Positions 1 to 8,360 of a DNA stretch of 64,000 nucleotides are shown one piece after another. Every line of letters starts with the position of its first letter. Position 1 is the stretch's first letter. The notes under the pieces are model-generated. The model was not told the DNA's origin, ran no database searches, and saw only the letters and a list, made by a program, of their open reading frames with translations. The stretch comes from Ochrobactrum chromiisoli (GTDB lineage Bacteria > Pseudomonadota > Alphaproteobacteria > Rhizobiales > Rhizobiaceae). Where the stretch lies: assembly GCF_026241335.1 (NCBI RefSeq), contig NZ_JAPHAV010000001.1, positions 744,001 through 808,000 on the forward strand, written 5' to 3'. Made by a program: the position numbers and the translations under genes.

Positions 1-2
1 TC

Positions 3-914
3 GGTCTTGAAGTGGTTTTGCCAAGCGGTGAGATTCTCAACGACCTTCGCTATGTGAAGAAAGACAATACCGGCTACGATCTGAAGGACCTCTTCATTGG
101 TTCGGAAGGTACACTCGGTGTTATCACTGCTGCCGTTTTGAAGATTTACCCGCAGCCAAAGGGCAAGGGCGTCGCTTATGCCGGTCTTCGCAGCCCGGAA
201 GATGTGCTGCGCCTGTTCCAGCTTGCGACCGAACATGCCGGCCCGTCGCTCACCGGCTTTGAACTGATGCCGCGTGTCGGCGTTGAATTTACCATCGCCC
301 ATGTGGATGGTGTGCGCGATCCGCTTGAAAGCCCGCATGACTGGTATGCGCTGGTCGATATTTCATCGAGCCGTTCAGAAGACGATGCGCGTACGACGCT
401 TGAAACAATCCTGACGGAAGCGTTTGAGAACGACATCATTCAGGATGCCGCCATTGCCGAGAGCGTTGCGCAGGCACAAATGTTCTGGAAAATGCGCGAA
501 GAAATGTCCTGGGCGCAGAAGCCGGAAGGTGGCTCAATCAAGCACGACATTTCGGTTCCTGTCGCGAAAATCCCGGAATTCATTCATGAGGCCAATGCAG
601 CAACGCTCGAAATGATTCCCGGCTCGCGCATCGTTTGCTTTGGACACATCGGCGACGGCAATCTGCACTATAATGTGTCGCAGCCTGTTGGTGCAGACAA
701 GCAGGCTTTCCTTGATCGCTGGCACGACCTTAATCACCGCATTCATATAATTGTTGCTTCTTATACGGGATCGATCTCGGCGGAGCATGGTATCGGCGTG
801 TTGAAGCGCGAAGAACTTGCCTTCTTCAAGCAGGACGTAGCGCTTGAACTGATGCGCCATATTAAGAAATCATTTGACCCGAATGGCATCATGAATCCGG
901 GTAAAGTGCTGTAA
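3..914 (+). CDS. FAD-linked oxidase, C-terminal part (D-lactate / 2-hydroxyacid dehydrogenase, GlcD-like), 5' end cut by window
   Basis: The reading frame is already open at the first base, so the N-terminus and most of the FAD-binding (PCMH) domain lie outside the window. What remains begins with the end of the FAD domain (DLFIGSEGTLGVIT) and continues through the FAD-oxidase C-terminal domain. HIGDGNLHYN supplies the metal-binding histidines, and SAEHGIG and the end FDPNGIMNPGKVL are typical of the GlcD/D2HGDH/DLD family. These cytosolic or membrane-associated flavoenzymes oxidise D-2-hydroxyacids such as D-lactate, glycolate or D-2-hydroxyglutarate. Which substrate is used cannot be told from this part. 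A terminator follows 25 bases after the stop. Confidence 0.9.
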   Translation, partial: GLEVVLPSGEILNDLRYVKKDNTGYDLKDLFIGSEGTLGVITAAVLKIYPQPKGKGVAYAGLRSPEDVLRLFQLATEHAGPSLTGFELMPRVGVEFTIAHVDGVRDPLESPHDWYALVDISSSRSEDDARTTLETILTEAFENDIIQDAAIAESVAQAQMFWKMREEMSWAQKPEGGSIKHDISVPVAKIPEFIHEANAATLEMIPGSRIVCFGHIGDGNLHYNVSQPVGADKQAFLDRWHDLNHRIHIIVASYTGSISAEHGIGVLKREELAFFKQDVALELMRHIKKSFDPNGIMNPGKVL

Positions 915-938
915 TTTCAGCAAATATGACGAAATCGA

Positions 939-964
939 GGCGGGCAGGAAACTGTCCGCCTTTT
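939..964 (+). terminator. Rho-independent terminator after the FAD-linked oxidase
   Basis: A 9-bp stem (GGCGGGCAG / CTGTCCGCC, one G-U pair) with a GAAA loop is followed by TTTT. It closes the transcript of the oxidase gene. Confidence 0.75.
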
Positions 965-1186
965 CATTTATGTAAACGAAAATTAGCAAGCATTACCGAG
1001 TTCTTACACCTGGTTGTAAAGCAGTAACCAAATGAAAAAGCAGGGAAAAGTTAACCTAACGCGTTAAGCGCCCCGGTAATATTCATCGCCTATTCTCCAA
1101 ATCAACAAGAGCGAACATCGCTCATAAAGAGAAGCCGGAATAACTGGCTCTCAAAAAAACAGAGAGATAAGGCAGAGGCGTCGAAA

Positions 1187-1756
1187 ATGATGAGCAGCGG
1201 ACTTAAGAAGCCGGAATGGGCAGGTCAGGAACTTCGGTTGGATCCGTTTCACTTGCCACAGGTCGTGACTTACCCGGCAGAAGATTGTGACGCAGATGTA
1301 ACCTTCACCATCAGCGAGCGGGGCGCGGTTGTCCGCCAGATTTTGCCATCAAGCGGTTTGCCAATGTCGCTTGCACTTCCGATTAACGCTTTCGTCGGCG
1401 TGACGGCACGTGCGGTTGAAGATGAGTTCGGCGAAATCACCGTCACGCTGGAACTGATGCATGAAGATCCGCAGCTCTCCGTGCCGCTGCTGGTTGCGCA
1501 CGATCTGACCGATGTTGCAGCTGATTGGCGCGCATGGGCCGCAACCTTCAATCTGCCAATGATGCTGGTTGAAGAGGATGGCGTTGCACGTCCGCTTTAT
1601 GAAAGCACTGGCCCTGTTCGCACGTCTGAGCCACAGGCACGCCGTCAGGGGCAGGAGCCACGCCGCCGTCGTCCGCGTTTTCTGGCACGTCGCAAGACAG
1701 GTTCGCTGGGTGTTCGCATGGTGATTGAAGGCCGTGAGATTATCGCTCGAAATTAA
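1187..1756 (+). CDS. Uncharacterised DUF6101-like protein, 189 aa
   Basis: No enzyme motif is recognisable. The first about 130 residues look like a compact globular domain rich in beta strands, containing RLDPFHLP, a repeated L/V pattern and a WRAWAATFNLPMML segment. The C-terminal 55 residues are strongly basic and low in complexity (RRRRPRFLARRK), suggesting contact with nucleic acid or an acidic surface. The overall build matches the DUF6101 proteins I recall from Brucella and relatives; that identification is from memory. Start at the first of two tandem ATG codons, with AGAGG 9 bases upstream. It stands alone between the oxidase terminator and a putative small RNA gene. Confidence 0.75.
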   Translation: MMSSGLKKPEWAGQELRLDPFHLPQVVTYPAEDCDADVTFTISERGAVVRQILPSSGLPMSLALPINAFVGVTARAVEDEFGEITVTLELMHEDPQLSVPLLVAHDLTDVAADWRAWAATFNLPMMLVEEDGVARPLYESTGPVRTSEPQARRQGQEPRRRRPRFLARRKTGSLGVRMVIEGREIIARN

Positions 1757-1776
1757 GAAAATATCACATTCGCGTG

Positions 1777-1805
1777 TGAACACGGTCTTGTCGAATTTCT
1801 ATACT
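1777..1805 (+). promoter_or_regulatory. Sigma-70-like promoter of the putative small RNA
   Basis: TGAACA (-35, 1777-1782; 4 of 6 match TTGACA), a 17-base spacer and TATACT (-10, 1800-1805). Transcription would start near 1812, outside any coding frame and pointing into the structured region that ends at 1947. Confidence 0.5.
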
Positions 1806-1811
1806 ATCTAA

Positions 1812-1947
1812 AGAATAACGCTTCACTCGGCGGCCGTCTGGAAAGATGAAGGACCTTTTCAGACATTTAAAGCTCCGAAGCTGAGGCAACCAACTTGGCT
1901 GACCTCCAACAAAGCCACCCGGATGGTAACTCCATCCGGGTTTTTTT
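1812..1947 (+). ncRNA. Candidate trans-acting small RNA of about 136 nt with a CCUCC loop
   Basis: Three hairpins lie in a row. Stem 1 is GTCTGGAAAG / CTTTTCAGAC (1836-1845 / 1855-1864) with a 9-base loop. Stem 2 is TGGCT / AGCCA (1896-1900 / 1913-1917) with a 12-base loop GACCTCCAACAA that carries an exposed CCTCC, the complement of a Shine-Dalgarno sequence. Stem 3 is CCCGGATGG / CCATCCGGG (1918-1940) followed by seven T, a textbook Rho-independent terminator. With the promoter just upstream and no reading frame inside, this is the layout of Hfq-dependent anti-Shine-Dalgarno small RNAs known in Rhizobiales (AbcR and alpha-r families). I cannot assign it to a particular Rfam family. Confidence 0.55.
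1918..1947 (+). terminator. Rho-independent terminator of the putative small RNA
   Basis: A perfect 9-bp stem CCCGGATGG / CCATCCGGG with loop TAACT and a run of seven T. It ends six bases before the converging crotonase stop codon. Confidence 0.85.
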
Positions 1948-1953
1948 ATCGCA

Positions 1954-2703
1954 TTATTTTTTTCGGCTTAGGAAAGCCATCACGGCTTCGCGTGCTTCGT
2001 TCGAAGTCAGTCGCTCGGCAAAATGCTTTGCTTCCCGCGCGATCCTCTCTGAAACGGGTTCAGCGGGAAGCCGCATTAGCCTGCGGGCGATCTGCATTGC
2101 CTGCGGAGGCTTGGCAGCAATTTCGTCTGCCGCTTTCAGAGCTTCGGTTTCCAGCTCGCTGCTTTCGACAATCTTATAAACGATGCCGGCTTCAAGAGCG
2201 GCCTGCGCATCAAAGCCGTGGCCTAATGCCAGAAGAGCGAATGCTTTCTGATGCCCCATAAGCGGCGGTGCCAGCAGGCTGGATGCTGCCTCCGGCACAA
2301 GCCCCAGATCAACGAAAGGCGTGCGGAACAATGCGTGGCTGGTTGCAAATGTCAGATCGCAATGAAGGTGGATTGTCGTGCCAATACCAATGGCGAGGCC
2401 ATCGACGCCGGAGACAATCGGCTTCTTTGCGCTTGAGAGCGCGCCAAGGAAATCGAGAATTTCTTGGCCAAGACTGCCACCCGATGCAGCTGCCATGAAA
2501 TCCTGCATGTCATTGCCTGACGAGAATGCGCCCGGCACACCGAGAAACACGTGAACGCGCACGCTTTCATCGGCATCGCCGTCAATCAGTGCTTTGGCCA
2601 TGGTGGCATACATGGCGCGCGTAATGGCGTTTTTCTTATCGGCCCTGTTAAGCCGGATAATCTGCACTGCGCCTTTGCGCTCGATCAGAATATGCTCACT
2701 CAT
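1954..2703 (-). CDS. Enoyl-CoA hydratase/isomerase family protein (crotonase), 249 aa
   Basis: Hydrates or isomerises enoyl-CoA thioesters in beta-oxidation or a related acyl-CoA pathway. The crotonase fold is visible through NRADKKNAIT near residue 20, the oxyanion-hole segment GAFSSGNDMQDF near 60, and GLAIGIGTTIHLHCDLTFA followed by FRTPFVDLGLVPEA in the middle. At the second catalytic-Glu site the sequence reads LVPEAASS, which fits the isomerase/hydratase group. It lies 2 bp downstream of an acyl-CoA dehydrogenase on the same strand, so the two are surely co-transcribed and should act on the same substrate chain. No terminator is seen beyond it on this strand. Confidence 0.9.
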   Translation of the reverse strand: MSEHILIERKGAVQIIRLNRADKKNAITRAMYATMAKALIDGDADESVRVHVFLGVPGAFSSGNDMQDFMAAASGGSLGQEILDFLGALSSAKKPIVSGVDGLAIGIGTTIHLHCDLTFATSHALFRTPFVDLGLVPEAASSLLAPPLMGHQKAFALLALGHGFDAQAALEAGIVYKIVESSELETEALKAADEIAAKPPQAMQIARRLMRLPAEPVSERIAREAKHFAERLTSNEAREAVMAFLSRKK

Positions 2704-2705
2704 GA

Positions 2706-4484
2706 TCAGTGCTCCAGCGCAGATTTCGCCGCAGTAAGGCTGCTTGAACCCGTTATCACGGTGTCTTTCAGAGATGATACTTCCGCCAGCATGTTTTCAG
2801 CAAAGAAGCGGCAAAGAACGGCATGGCTGCTTTCATCGCTGGTAAGGGCCGCACGTGCCAGATAAGCGCCGCCAGCGGTCAGTGATAAAAGACGCTGATA
2901 AGGTGTAGCGCCAGCAAGTGCCTCTTCAGTGCGGCCCTCGCTTGCAGCCTTTTGCAGCCAATCGGTTGCTTCGCGCGCTTGCGCGATGGCAGCAGAAAGG
3001 CGCGAACCTGTTTCGCCCAGCTCTCGACGGTTCGAGACTTTCGCCTTCTCGGCATCGTCCTGCAACTCGGCAAAGAATCCTTTGATATGTTCACCGTTGC
3101 CCAGTGGCAGCTTGCGCAGCACGAGATCAATGGCTTGAATGCCGTTGGTGCCTTCATAGATCGGCGTAATGCGTGCATCGCGCAGCAATTGCGCGGCACC
3201 TGTTTCCTCAATAAAGCCCATGCCGCCATGGATCTGAATACCAAGTGATGCGACATCCACGCCTGCATCGGTGGCAAAGCTTTTGGCCATCGGTGTGAGA
3301 AGTCCAGCGCGATCCGACCAGAATTGCGCTTCTTCCCCTTCCGTTGCATGGCTCATATCAATAGCATGGGCACACGAATAGGTAATTGCGCGTGCAACCT
3401 GTGTCAGTGCTTTCATGGTGAGCAGCATACGCTGCACGTCAGGATGCTCGATGATCGGGCTCATACCAGACTTCGGATCGGCACCAAGGGCGCGCCCCTG
3501 TTTGCGGTCTTTGGCATAATGAAGGGCTTGCTGATAGGCCGCTTCTGCAACGCCCACGCCCTGAATTCCAACCAGCAAACGGGCATTGTTCATCATGGTG
3601 AACATACAGGCGAGGCCGCGATTTTCTTCGCCGATCAGATAACCGACAGCACCCGTTTCCTCGCCTTTCACAAATCCATCGCCATAGATCATGGTACAGG
3701 TGGGGGAAGCGTGAATGCCCATCTTGTGTTCAAGGCCCGAGCAGAAAAGATCATTGCGGCGGCCCAGCGAGCCATCCGCATTGACGAGAAATTTCGGCAC
3801 AAGAAATAATGAAATCCCCTTGGTTCCGGCGGGAGCATCGGGCAGGCGCGCCAGCACGAGATGCACGATATTATCCGTCAGGTCATGTTCGCCATAGGTG
3901 ATGAAGATCTTCTGTCCAAAGATGCGGTATGAGCCATCGTCACGGCGTTCAGCACGTGCGCGCAATGCCCCGAGGTCGGAGCCTGCTTGCGGCTCGGTCA
4001 GATTCATCGTGCCCATCCATTCGCCGGTGATGAGCTTTTCAAGATAAATGTCTTTCAGCTCTTTCGAGGCGTGCTTTTCTAGCGCTTCAACCGCACCCAT
4101 GGTGAGCGTGGGCGCGATGGCAAAAGCCAGCGAGCCGGAATTCCACATTTCGCTGACTGCCACCGACATCATGGTCGGCAAGCCCTGACCACCATATTCA
4201 GGCGTGCCGGTGAGCGAGTTCCAGCCGCCTGCAATCCAATCGGCATAAAGCTCTTTCCAGCCCGGCGCGGTGGTAACAACGCCATCCTTAACGCGCGCAC
4301 CGTGCTTGTCGCCTGTGATGCGGAGTGGCTCAACGCGTTCAGCAGCAAACTTTCCTGCCTCTTCGAGAATAGCTTCGGCCAAATCGGCGGAAAACTCTGG
4401 AAAATGATTACCTTCTAACGCTTTTTCCAGTCCTGCGACCTTCATCAGCATATGGAAAATTTCAGAAACAGGCGCGCGATACAT
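2706..4484 (-). CDS. Acyl-CoA dehydrogenase, long form with C-terminal extension, 592 aa
   Basis: FAD-dependent alpha,beta-desaturation of acyl-CoA, the first step of beta-oxidation. Seen are MNLTEPQAGSDLGALR and the following FITYGEHD (FAD/substrate pocket), IQIHGGMGFIEE, and RITPIYEGTNGIQ, whose Glu is the catalytic base in this subclass. The length near 590 and the 150-residue tail after the YEGTNG motif match the AcdA/DUF4185-type long dehydrogenases. The open frame runs 20 codons further upstream, but the start chosen (MYRAPVSE) has a perfect AGGAGG four bases before ATG. The upstream codons fall inside a dispersed palindromic repeat. Confidence 0.92.
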   Translation of the reverse strand: MYRAPVSEIFHMLMKVAGLEKALEGNHFPEFSADLAEAILEEAGKFAAERVEPLRITGDKHGARVKDGVVTTAPGWKELYADWIAGGWNSLTGTPEYGGQGLPTMMSVAVSEMWNSGSLAFAIAPTLTMGAVEALEKHASKELKDIYLEKLITGEWMGTMNLTEPQAGSDLGALRARAERRDDGSYRIFGQKIFITYGEHDLTDNIVHLVLARLPDAPAGTKGISLFLVPKFLVNADGSLGRRNDLFCSGLEHKMGIHASPTCTMIYGDGFVKGEETGAVGYLIGEENRGLACMFTMMNNARLLVGIQGVGVAEAAYQQALHYAKDRKQGRALGADPKSGMSPIIEHPDVQRMLLTMKALTQVARAITYSCAHAIDMSHATEGEEAQFWSDRAGLLTPMAKSFATDAGVDVASLGIQIHGGMGFIEETGAAQLLRDARITPIYEGTNGIQAIDLVLRKLPLGNGEHIKGFFAELQDDAEKAKVSNRRELGETGSRLSAAIAQAREATDWLQKAASEGRTEEALAGATPYQRLLSLTAGGAYLARAALTSDESSHAVLCRFFAENMLAEVSSLKDTVITGSSSLTAAKSALEH

Positions 4485-4499
4485 CTTTCCTCCTAAATC

Positions 4500-4537
4500 G
4501 CATCCCGAAAGTGTGAACCGGTTTTCGGACAAGATGC
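4500..4537. repeat. Dispersed intergenic palindrome (GCATC...GATGC type), copy 1
   Basis: Bounded by GCATC and GATGC, with an inner palindrome CCGAAA (4505-4510) / TTTCGG (4523-4528). It is nearly the reverse complement of the element at 20529-20568 and shares AAAGTGTGAAxCGGTTTT with the element at 23181. It sits in the leader of the acyl-CoA dehydrogenase gene. Confidence 0.75.
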
Positions 4538-4554
4538 GCGTCAAAAATAAACAA

Positions 4555-4586
4555 TCAGAGCATGATCGAACGCGTTCCTGCTCTGA
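4555..4586. repeat. Inverted repeat TCAGAGCA/TGCTCTGA beside the palindrome
   Basis: An 8-bp perfect inverted repeat with a 16-base centre. It lies 17 bases from the GCATC element, and GAGCATGATC within it resembles arms common to this repeat family. The remaining bases from 4587 to 4941 contain only short frames without ribosome sites, and I see no convincing gene there. Confidence 0.5.
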
Positions 4587-4941
4587 ACCTTTTCCTCAAA
4601 AGGCTCCGAATTACCCGTTCAATTGGTGCAATCCGTTCAGCCCGTCGGCTGTCAATGACTAAGAGCTACCGGCTTATTACGTAAACGTCAATATTTACAC
4701 AACGAAGTTTTTGGCTGTTTGGTCCTGGCTTTACGTTTTACCAGGCTGCGCGCTGAGCCACCGCAAGCACGTCGCCATATGATTGAAGTTTGGACCAGTT
4801 TTTCGATAACGCCGCATCTTCTTCTGCGCTCGTTCCAGATAGTGCTTAAACTGTCCGATTGCATTTTCACCGCGCATCAAGGCTGGAATTGATCGCGATC
4901 GAAATTGTTCACCAAAATTGTCGCGACTGAACGGTTGAAAC

Positions 4942-4967
4942 AAAAAAAGGCCGGGAATTACCCGACC
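4942..4967 (-). terminator. Rho-independent terminator downstream of the cold-shock gene
   Basis: On the minus strand, GGTCGGG, loop TAATT, CCCGGCC (one G-U pair), then seven T. It lies 111 bases after the cspA stop and implies a long 3' untranslated tail. Confidence 0.8.
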
Positions 4968-5078
4968 TTCGAAGTGCCTCAACAATCAGTGCCAGTACAT
5001 CCGTGGTCAAAGATTGGAGACAAATTTTAAAGCGCTACCACGCAAACAGAGTTTCGAAAAACTCCGTTCGAATGATTA

Positions 5079-5288
5079 TTAGAGCGCCTGCAGGTTTTCT
5101 GCTGCATTCTTGCCCGAACGACGGTCTGCGACCACGTCGAAGCTGACCTTCTGGCCTTCGTTCAGTGAATGCATGCCCGAACGCTCAACAGCCGAAATGT
5201 GTACAAACACATCAACGCCGCCGTCATCAGGCTGAATGAAGCCGAAGCCCTTAGTTGAATTGAAGAATTTTACTGTTCCGTTTGCCAT
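5079..5288 (-). CDS. cspA: Cold-shock domain protein (CspA family), 69 aa
   Basis: A single OB-fold cold-shock domain that binds single-stranded RNA and DNA as an RNA chaperone. RNP1 reads KGFGFIQ (residues 13-19) and RNP2 reads VFVHIS (about 27-32). The start ATG has AAGGAATT upstream. Length is normal for alphaproteobacterial CspA. It is a single-gene unit with a terminator 111 bases downstream. The 590 bases upstream are AT-rich and gene-free, which leaves room for a long regulatory leader of the sort that controls cold-shock mRNAs. Confidence 0.95.
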   Translation of the reverse strand: MANGTVKFFNSTKGFGFIQPDDGGVDVFVHISAVERSGMHSLNEGQKVSFDVVADRRSGKNAAENLQAL

Positions 5289-5877
5289 ATTGAATTCCTT
5301 TCAAATCGCACGGTTGAAGTATGATGAGCATAAGCCCATCGCCGAATTTCACGAGTTTGAAAGAAGTACCGGGGGGCGAAATCGCGCCGCAACATTCGAA
5401 AACAAAATCGATGTCACATATATATGCGGCATTAAAAGCTTTTACAAGGTGCTTTTCTCAATTTAATAAAAATACTATCGGAACTATAAATTGTTGCGAT
5501 CAGAATATTGTTGAACAAAATATTGCCGGTTTATTGTTTGATGTCTTATTTATGAAAGACTAAAGCGATGATGCAGGGCGATAATCAAAACAATCTTGAA
5601 TCTAACAAACGTTTCTCCGGCTTTATCCAGAATATGGGAATGTTCGCCGATGCTGATATAAGTCGCTTCTCCCACATTTTCAAACAGCAATCTGGAAGTT
5701 GCGACTGATCGGGCTCGCTAAAGCATTTCCTGTTTTCATTGAAACATGGGAAATGCTCTATCTGTTTGTTTTCACGCATGATCGCGCGCTAATCCGCTTC
5801 GCACTTATGCTAAAAATGCGCTGGTTATCGACCTGCAACGGCGCTTATATCTTATGAAAGCAGACATATAGCCTGAA
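5289..5877. other. AT-rich gene-free spacer between cspA and purD
   Basis: 589 bases without a credible gene. Short frames here have no ribosome-binding site and one of them simply reads through the palindrome at 5722-5757. The half next to cspA is strongly AT-rich and should carry its promoter and leader. Confidence 0.5.
5722..5757. repeat. Dispersed intergenic palindrome (AGCATTTCC type)
   Basis: AGCATTTCC (5722-5730) pairs with GGAAATGCT (5749-5757), and TGTTT/GAAACA pair inside. The GAGCATTTCC arm also occurs at 23181, so it appears to be a second subtype of the same repeat family. Confidence 0.6.
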
Positions 5878-7161
5878 TTACTTGCCTGAGCGCTCCCGTT
5901 CCACAGCCCGCCAGCCGATGTCGGAGCGGTAAAATCCTTGCGGCCAGTCGATCTGTTTTACAGCGTCATAAGCTTTACTTTGCGCCTCCGCAACGGTTTC
6001 AGCAATTGCCGTAATGTTGAGTACACGGCCGCCATTGGCGATAATCTGGCCGTCTTTTTCTGCCGTACCAGCGTGGAAAACCTTGAGGCCTTCAACATCG
6101 GTGAGTGTTTCAAGACCACGGATTAGGCTGCCTTTTTGCGGCGAGGCTGGATAGCCTTCCGCGGCCAGAACGATGGTCAGCGCCGGATCATTTTTCCAGT
6201 CGAGCGTGACTTCATCGAGCTTGCCATCGACGGCTGCATTGATGATGTCCAGAAGATCGCTTTCAAGGCGCATCATCAGCACCTGACATTCAGGGTCGCC
6301 GAAACGGGTATTGTATTCGATAAGCTTTGGGCCATCCTTACCAATCATCAGCCCCGCAAAAAGGATGCCCGAGAACGGCGCACCAATTTCAGCCATGCCG
6401 CGCATCGTGGGTTCAATCAATTCCCGCATGGTGCGTTCGACAATTTCCGGCGTCATAACCGGGGCAGGTGCATAAGCCCCCATGCCGCCGGTATTGACGC
6501 CCGTATCACCATCGCCGACGCGCTTGTGATCCTGCGCGGAACCAAGCGGCAATGCAGTTTTACCGTCGCAAATGCAGAAGAAACTTGCTTCTTCTCCATC
6601 GAGGAATTCTTCGACCACCACTTCGGCACCTGCCGCGCCAAATGCACCCTCAAAGCACATATCGACCGCATCCAGCGCCTCATCAAGCGTCATGGCGACA
6701 ATGACGCCTTTTCCGGCGGCAAGTCCATCGGCCTTGACCACGATAGGGGCGCCCATTTCACGGATATAGGCTTTGGCTTTCGGCGCATTGTTGAAGCGGC
6801 CATAAGCGCCGGTCGGAATATCAAAGCGCGCGCAGAGATCCTTGGTAAAGCCTTTGGAACCTTCAAGCTGCGCTGCATCTTTTGACGGACCAAAGACGCG
6901 GATATTTTCAGTGCGAAGATCGTCGGCAAGACCTGCAACAAGCGGTGCTTCCGGGCCAACGACAACCAGATCAATGGCCTTATCCTTGGCAAAAGCAATG
7001 ACTGCCTTGTGATCAGTCACGTCGAGTGTCACGCATTCTGCAAATTCGGCGATGCCGGGATTGCCGGGCGCACAATAGAGCTTTGTCAGCTTTTTGGAAG
7101 CCGCCAGTTTCCATGCCAATGCGTGCTCGCGGCCACCGGAACCGATCAACAGAACTTTCAT
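5878..7161 (-). CDS. purD: Phosphoribosylamine-glycine ligase (GARS), 427 aa
   Basis: ATP-dependent joining of glycine to 5-phosphoribosylamine, the second step of purine synthesis. The N-terminal PurK-like domain starts [19 protein letters not shown]. The ATP-grasp centre contains [16 protein letters not shown], and GDPECQ (residues near 290) plus a long PurD C-terminal domain complete the normal length. Start is preceded by GGGAGCAAGG on the minus strand. It is divergent from ubiA with about 140 bases between. purF, the preceding step, is also in this window but 31 kb away and not linked. Confidence 0.97.
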   Translation of the reverse strand: MKVLLIGSGGREHALAWKLAASKKLTKLYCAPGNPGIAEFAECVTLDVTDHKAVIAFAKDKAIDLVVVGPEAPLVAGLADDLRTENIRVFGPSKDAAQLEGSKGFTKDLCARFDIPTGAYGRFNNAPKAKAYIREMGAPIVVKADGLAAGKGVIVAMTLDEALDAVDMCFEGAFGAAGAEVVVEEFLDGEEASFFCICDGKTALPLGSAQDHKRVGDGDTGVNTGGMGAYAPAPVMTPEIVERTMRELIEPTMRGMAEIGAPFSGILFAGLMIGKDGPKLIEYNTRFGDPECQVLMMRLESDLLDIINAAVDGKLDEVTLDWKNDPALTIVLAAEGYPASPQKGSLIRGLETLTDVEGLKVFHAGTAEKDGQIIANGGRVLNITAIAETVAEAQSKAYDAVKQIDWPQGFYRSDIGWRAVERERSGK

Positions 7162-7303
7162 GCCTTGCTCCCTGCGCGTGAGATAAGTAAGTGTTTATTG
7201 ATACGGGTCTGTATTGCCCATCGCGCGCGCGGGCAAGGGCAGTGCCGCAATTTTTGAGTAAAAAGCGGACAGAGCCGTGGCAGTTTCTAGAAAGCAGGCA
7301 ATC

Positions 7304-8317
7304 ATGCAGCAGTCAAAACCCACCAGCGGACCGAGTTCGGATGTCCAGTCGCGTGAAAACCGCGGGCGTGTCAAAGATGCGCCATCGGGCCATTGGGTTT
7401 ATCGCGTGCTTCCGTCTTCGCTTTGGCCTTATGCGCAGCTTGCACGCTGGGACCGCCCGATTGGCTGGCAGCTTCTGCGTTGGCCATGTTGGTGGTCGGC
7501 GGCGTTGGTTGCCGGAGCGGCGGCAAAAGCCGGCGACGATGCTTGGATGATAGTGCCTTCTATATGGCATCTTTTTCTGTTCTTGGTCGGATCTGTCGCC
7601 ATGCGTGGTGCTGGCTGTACTTACAATGATCTTGCTGATCAGGACATTGACGACAAGGTGGATCGCACCCGCTCGCGTCCTCTGCCGTCAGGTCAGGTAA
7701 CACGCAGGCAGGCCAAGTTATTTATGGTGATTCAGGCTCTGGTCGGGCTTGTGGTCGTGCTGCAGTTCAATTTGTTTACGATTTTACTCGGCTTTTCTTC
7801 GCTTCTGATTGTTGCAGCTTATCCGTTCATGAAACGCTTTACAAACTGGCCGCAGCTGGTGCTGGGGCTGGCATTTTCGTGGGGCGCTCTGATGGGGTGG
7901 GCTGCGGTACAAGGCTCGCTCGCACTGCCGCCAGTGCTGCTTTACATTGGCGCAATCCTGTGGACGATCGGTTACGACACGATCTATGCGCATCAGGATA
8001 AGGAAGACGATGCACTGGTGGGCGTTGGCTCTACTGCGCGCCTGTTTGGCAAACATACAAAGACGGCACTTATGGTGCTCTATGGTGGCGCAATCGGTTT
8101 TTTTGCAGCAGCTTTTGCGGTCGCTCAGGTTCCGATGCCGGCACTCGCGGGTCTGCTTGCCGCGGGCGCGCATTTATATCGGCAGATCATAGTGCTCGAT
8201 ATCGACAACCCAGATCAGTGCAAAAAGCTGTTTCTCTCAAACAACACAGTTGGCTGGTTGATTTTCCTCGGCCTTGTGCTTGGGAGCCTGTGGGTGGCGG
8301 TGAAGCCGCTGGTTTAA
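7304..8317 (+). CDS. ubiA: 4-hydroxybenzoate polyprenyltransferase, 337 aa
   Basis: Integral membrane prenyltransferase that attaches the polyprenyl tail to 4-hydroxybenzoate in ubiquinone synthesis. The first Asp-rich motif NDLADQDIDDKVDRTRSR and the second DKEDDALVGVGS, both binding Mg-diphosphate, are present, with about eight hydrophobic helices. The frame is open 9 codons upstream to a GTG at 7277; ATG 7304 is preferred because it is preceded by AAAGCAGG and gives a usual N-terminus, but GTG cannot be excluded. The gene converges on pdxH across a shared two-way terminator. Confidence 0.93.
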   Translation: MQQSKPTSGPSSDVQSRENRGRVKDAPSGHWVYRVLPSSLWPYAQLARWDRPIGWQLLRWPCWWSAALVAGAAAKAGDDAWMIVPSIWHLFLFLVGSVAMRGAGCTYNDLADQDIDDKVDRTRSRPLPSGQVTRRQAKLFMVIQALVGLVVVLQFNLFTILLGFSSLLIVAAYPFMKRFTNWPQLVLGLAFSWGALMGWAAVQGSLALPPVLLYIGAILWTIGYDTIYAHQDKEDDALVGVGSTARLFGKHTKTALMVLYGGAIGFFAAAFAVAQVPMPALAGLLAAGAHLYRQIIVLDIDNPDQCKKLFLSNNTVGWLIFLGLVLGSLWVAVKPLV

Positions 8318-8321
8318 AACG

Positions 8322-8350
8322 AAAAAGGCCACCGCTTCGGTGGCCTTTTT
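8322..8350. terminator. Bidirectional terminator between ubiA and pdxH
   Basis: AAAAAGGCCACC / GGTGGCCTTTTT, a 12-bp perfect stem with loop GCTTC. It is flanked by A and T runs, so it serves both converging genes. Confidence 0.9.
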
Positions 8351-8360
8351 CGTGAGATAT

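Noticed and set aside
4688-4985. Two overlapping minus-strand frames that faintly recall the end of an IS5-type transposase (RRYRKTGPNFNHMATCLRWL)
   Set aside because: Similarity is a few residues only, one frame runs through the cspA terminator, and no inverted repeats or target duplication are visible.
5585-5779. 64-codon minus-strand frame between cspA and purD
   Set aside because: It reads through the palindromic repeat at 5722-5757 and has no ribosome site.
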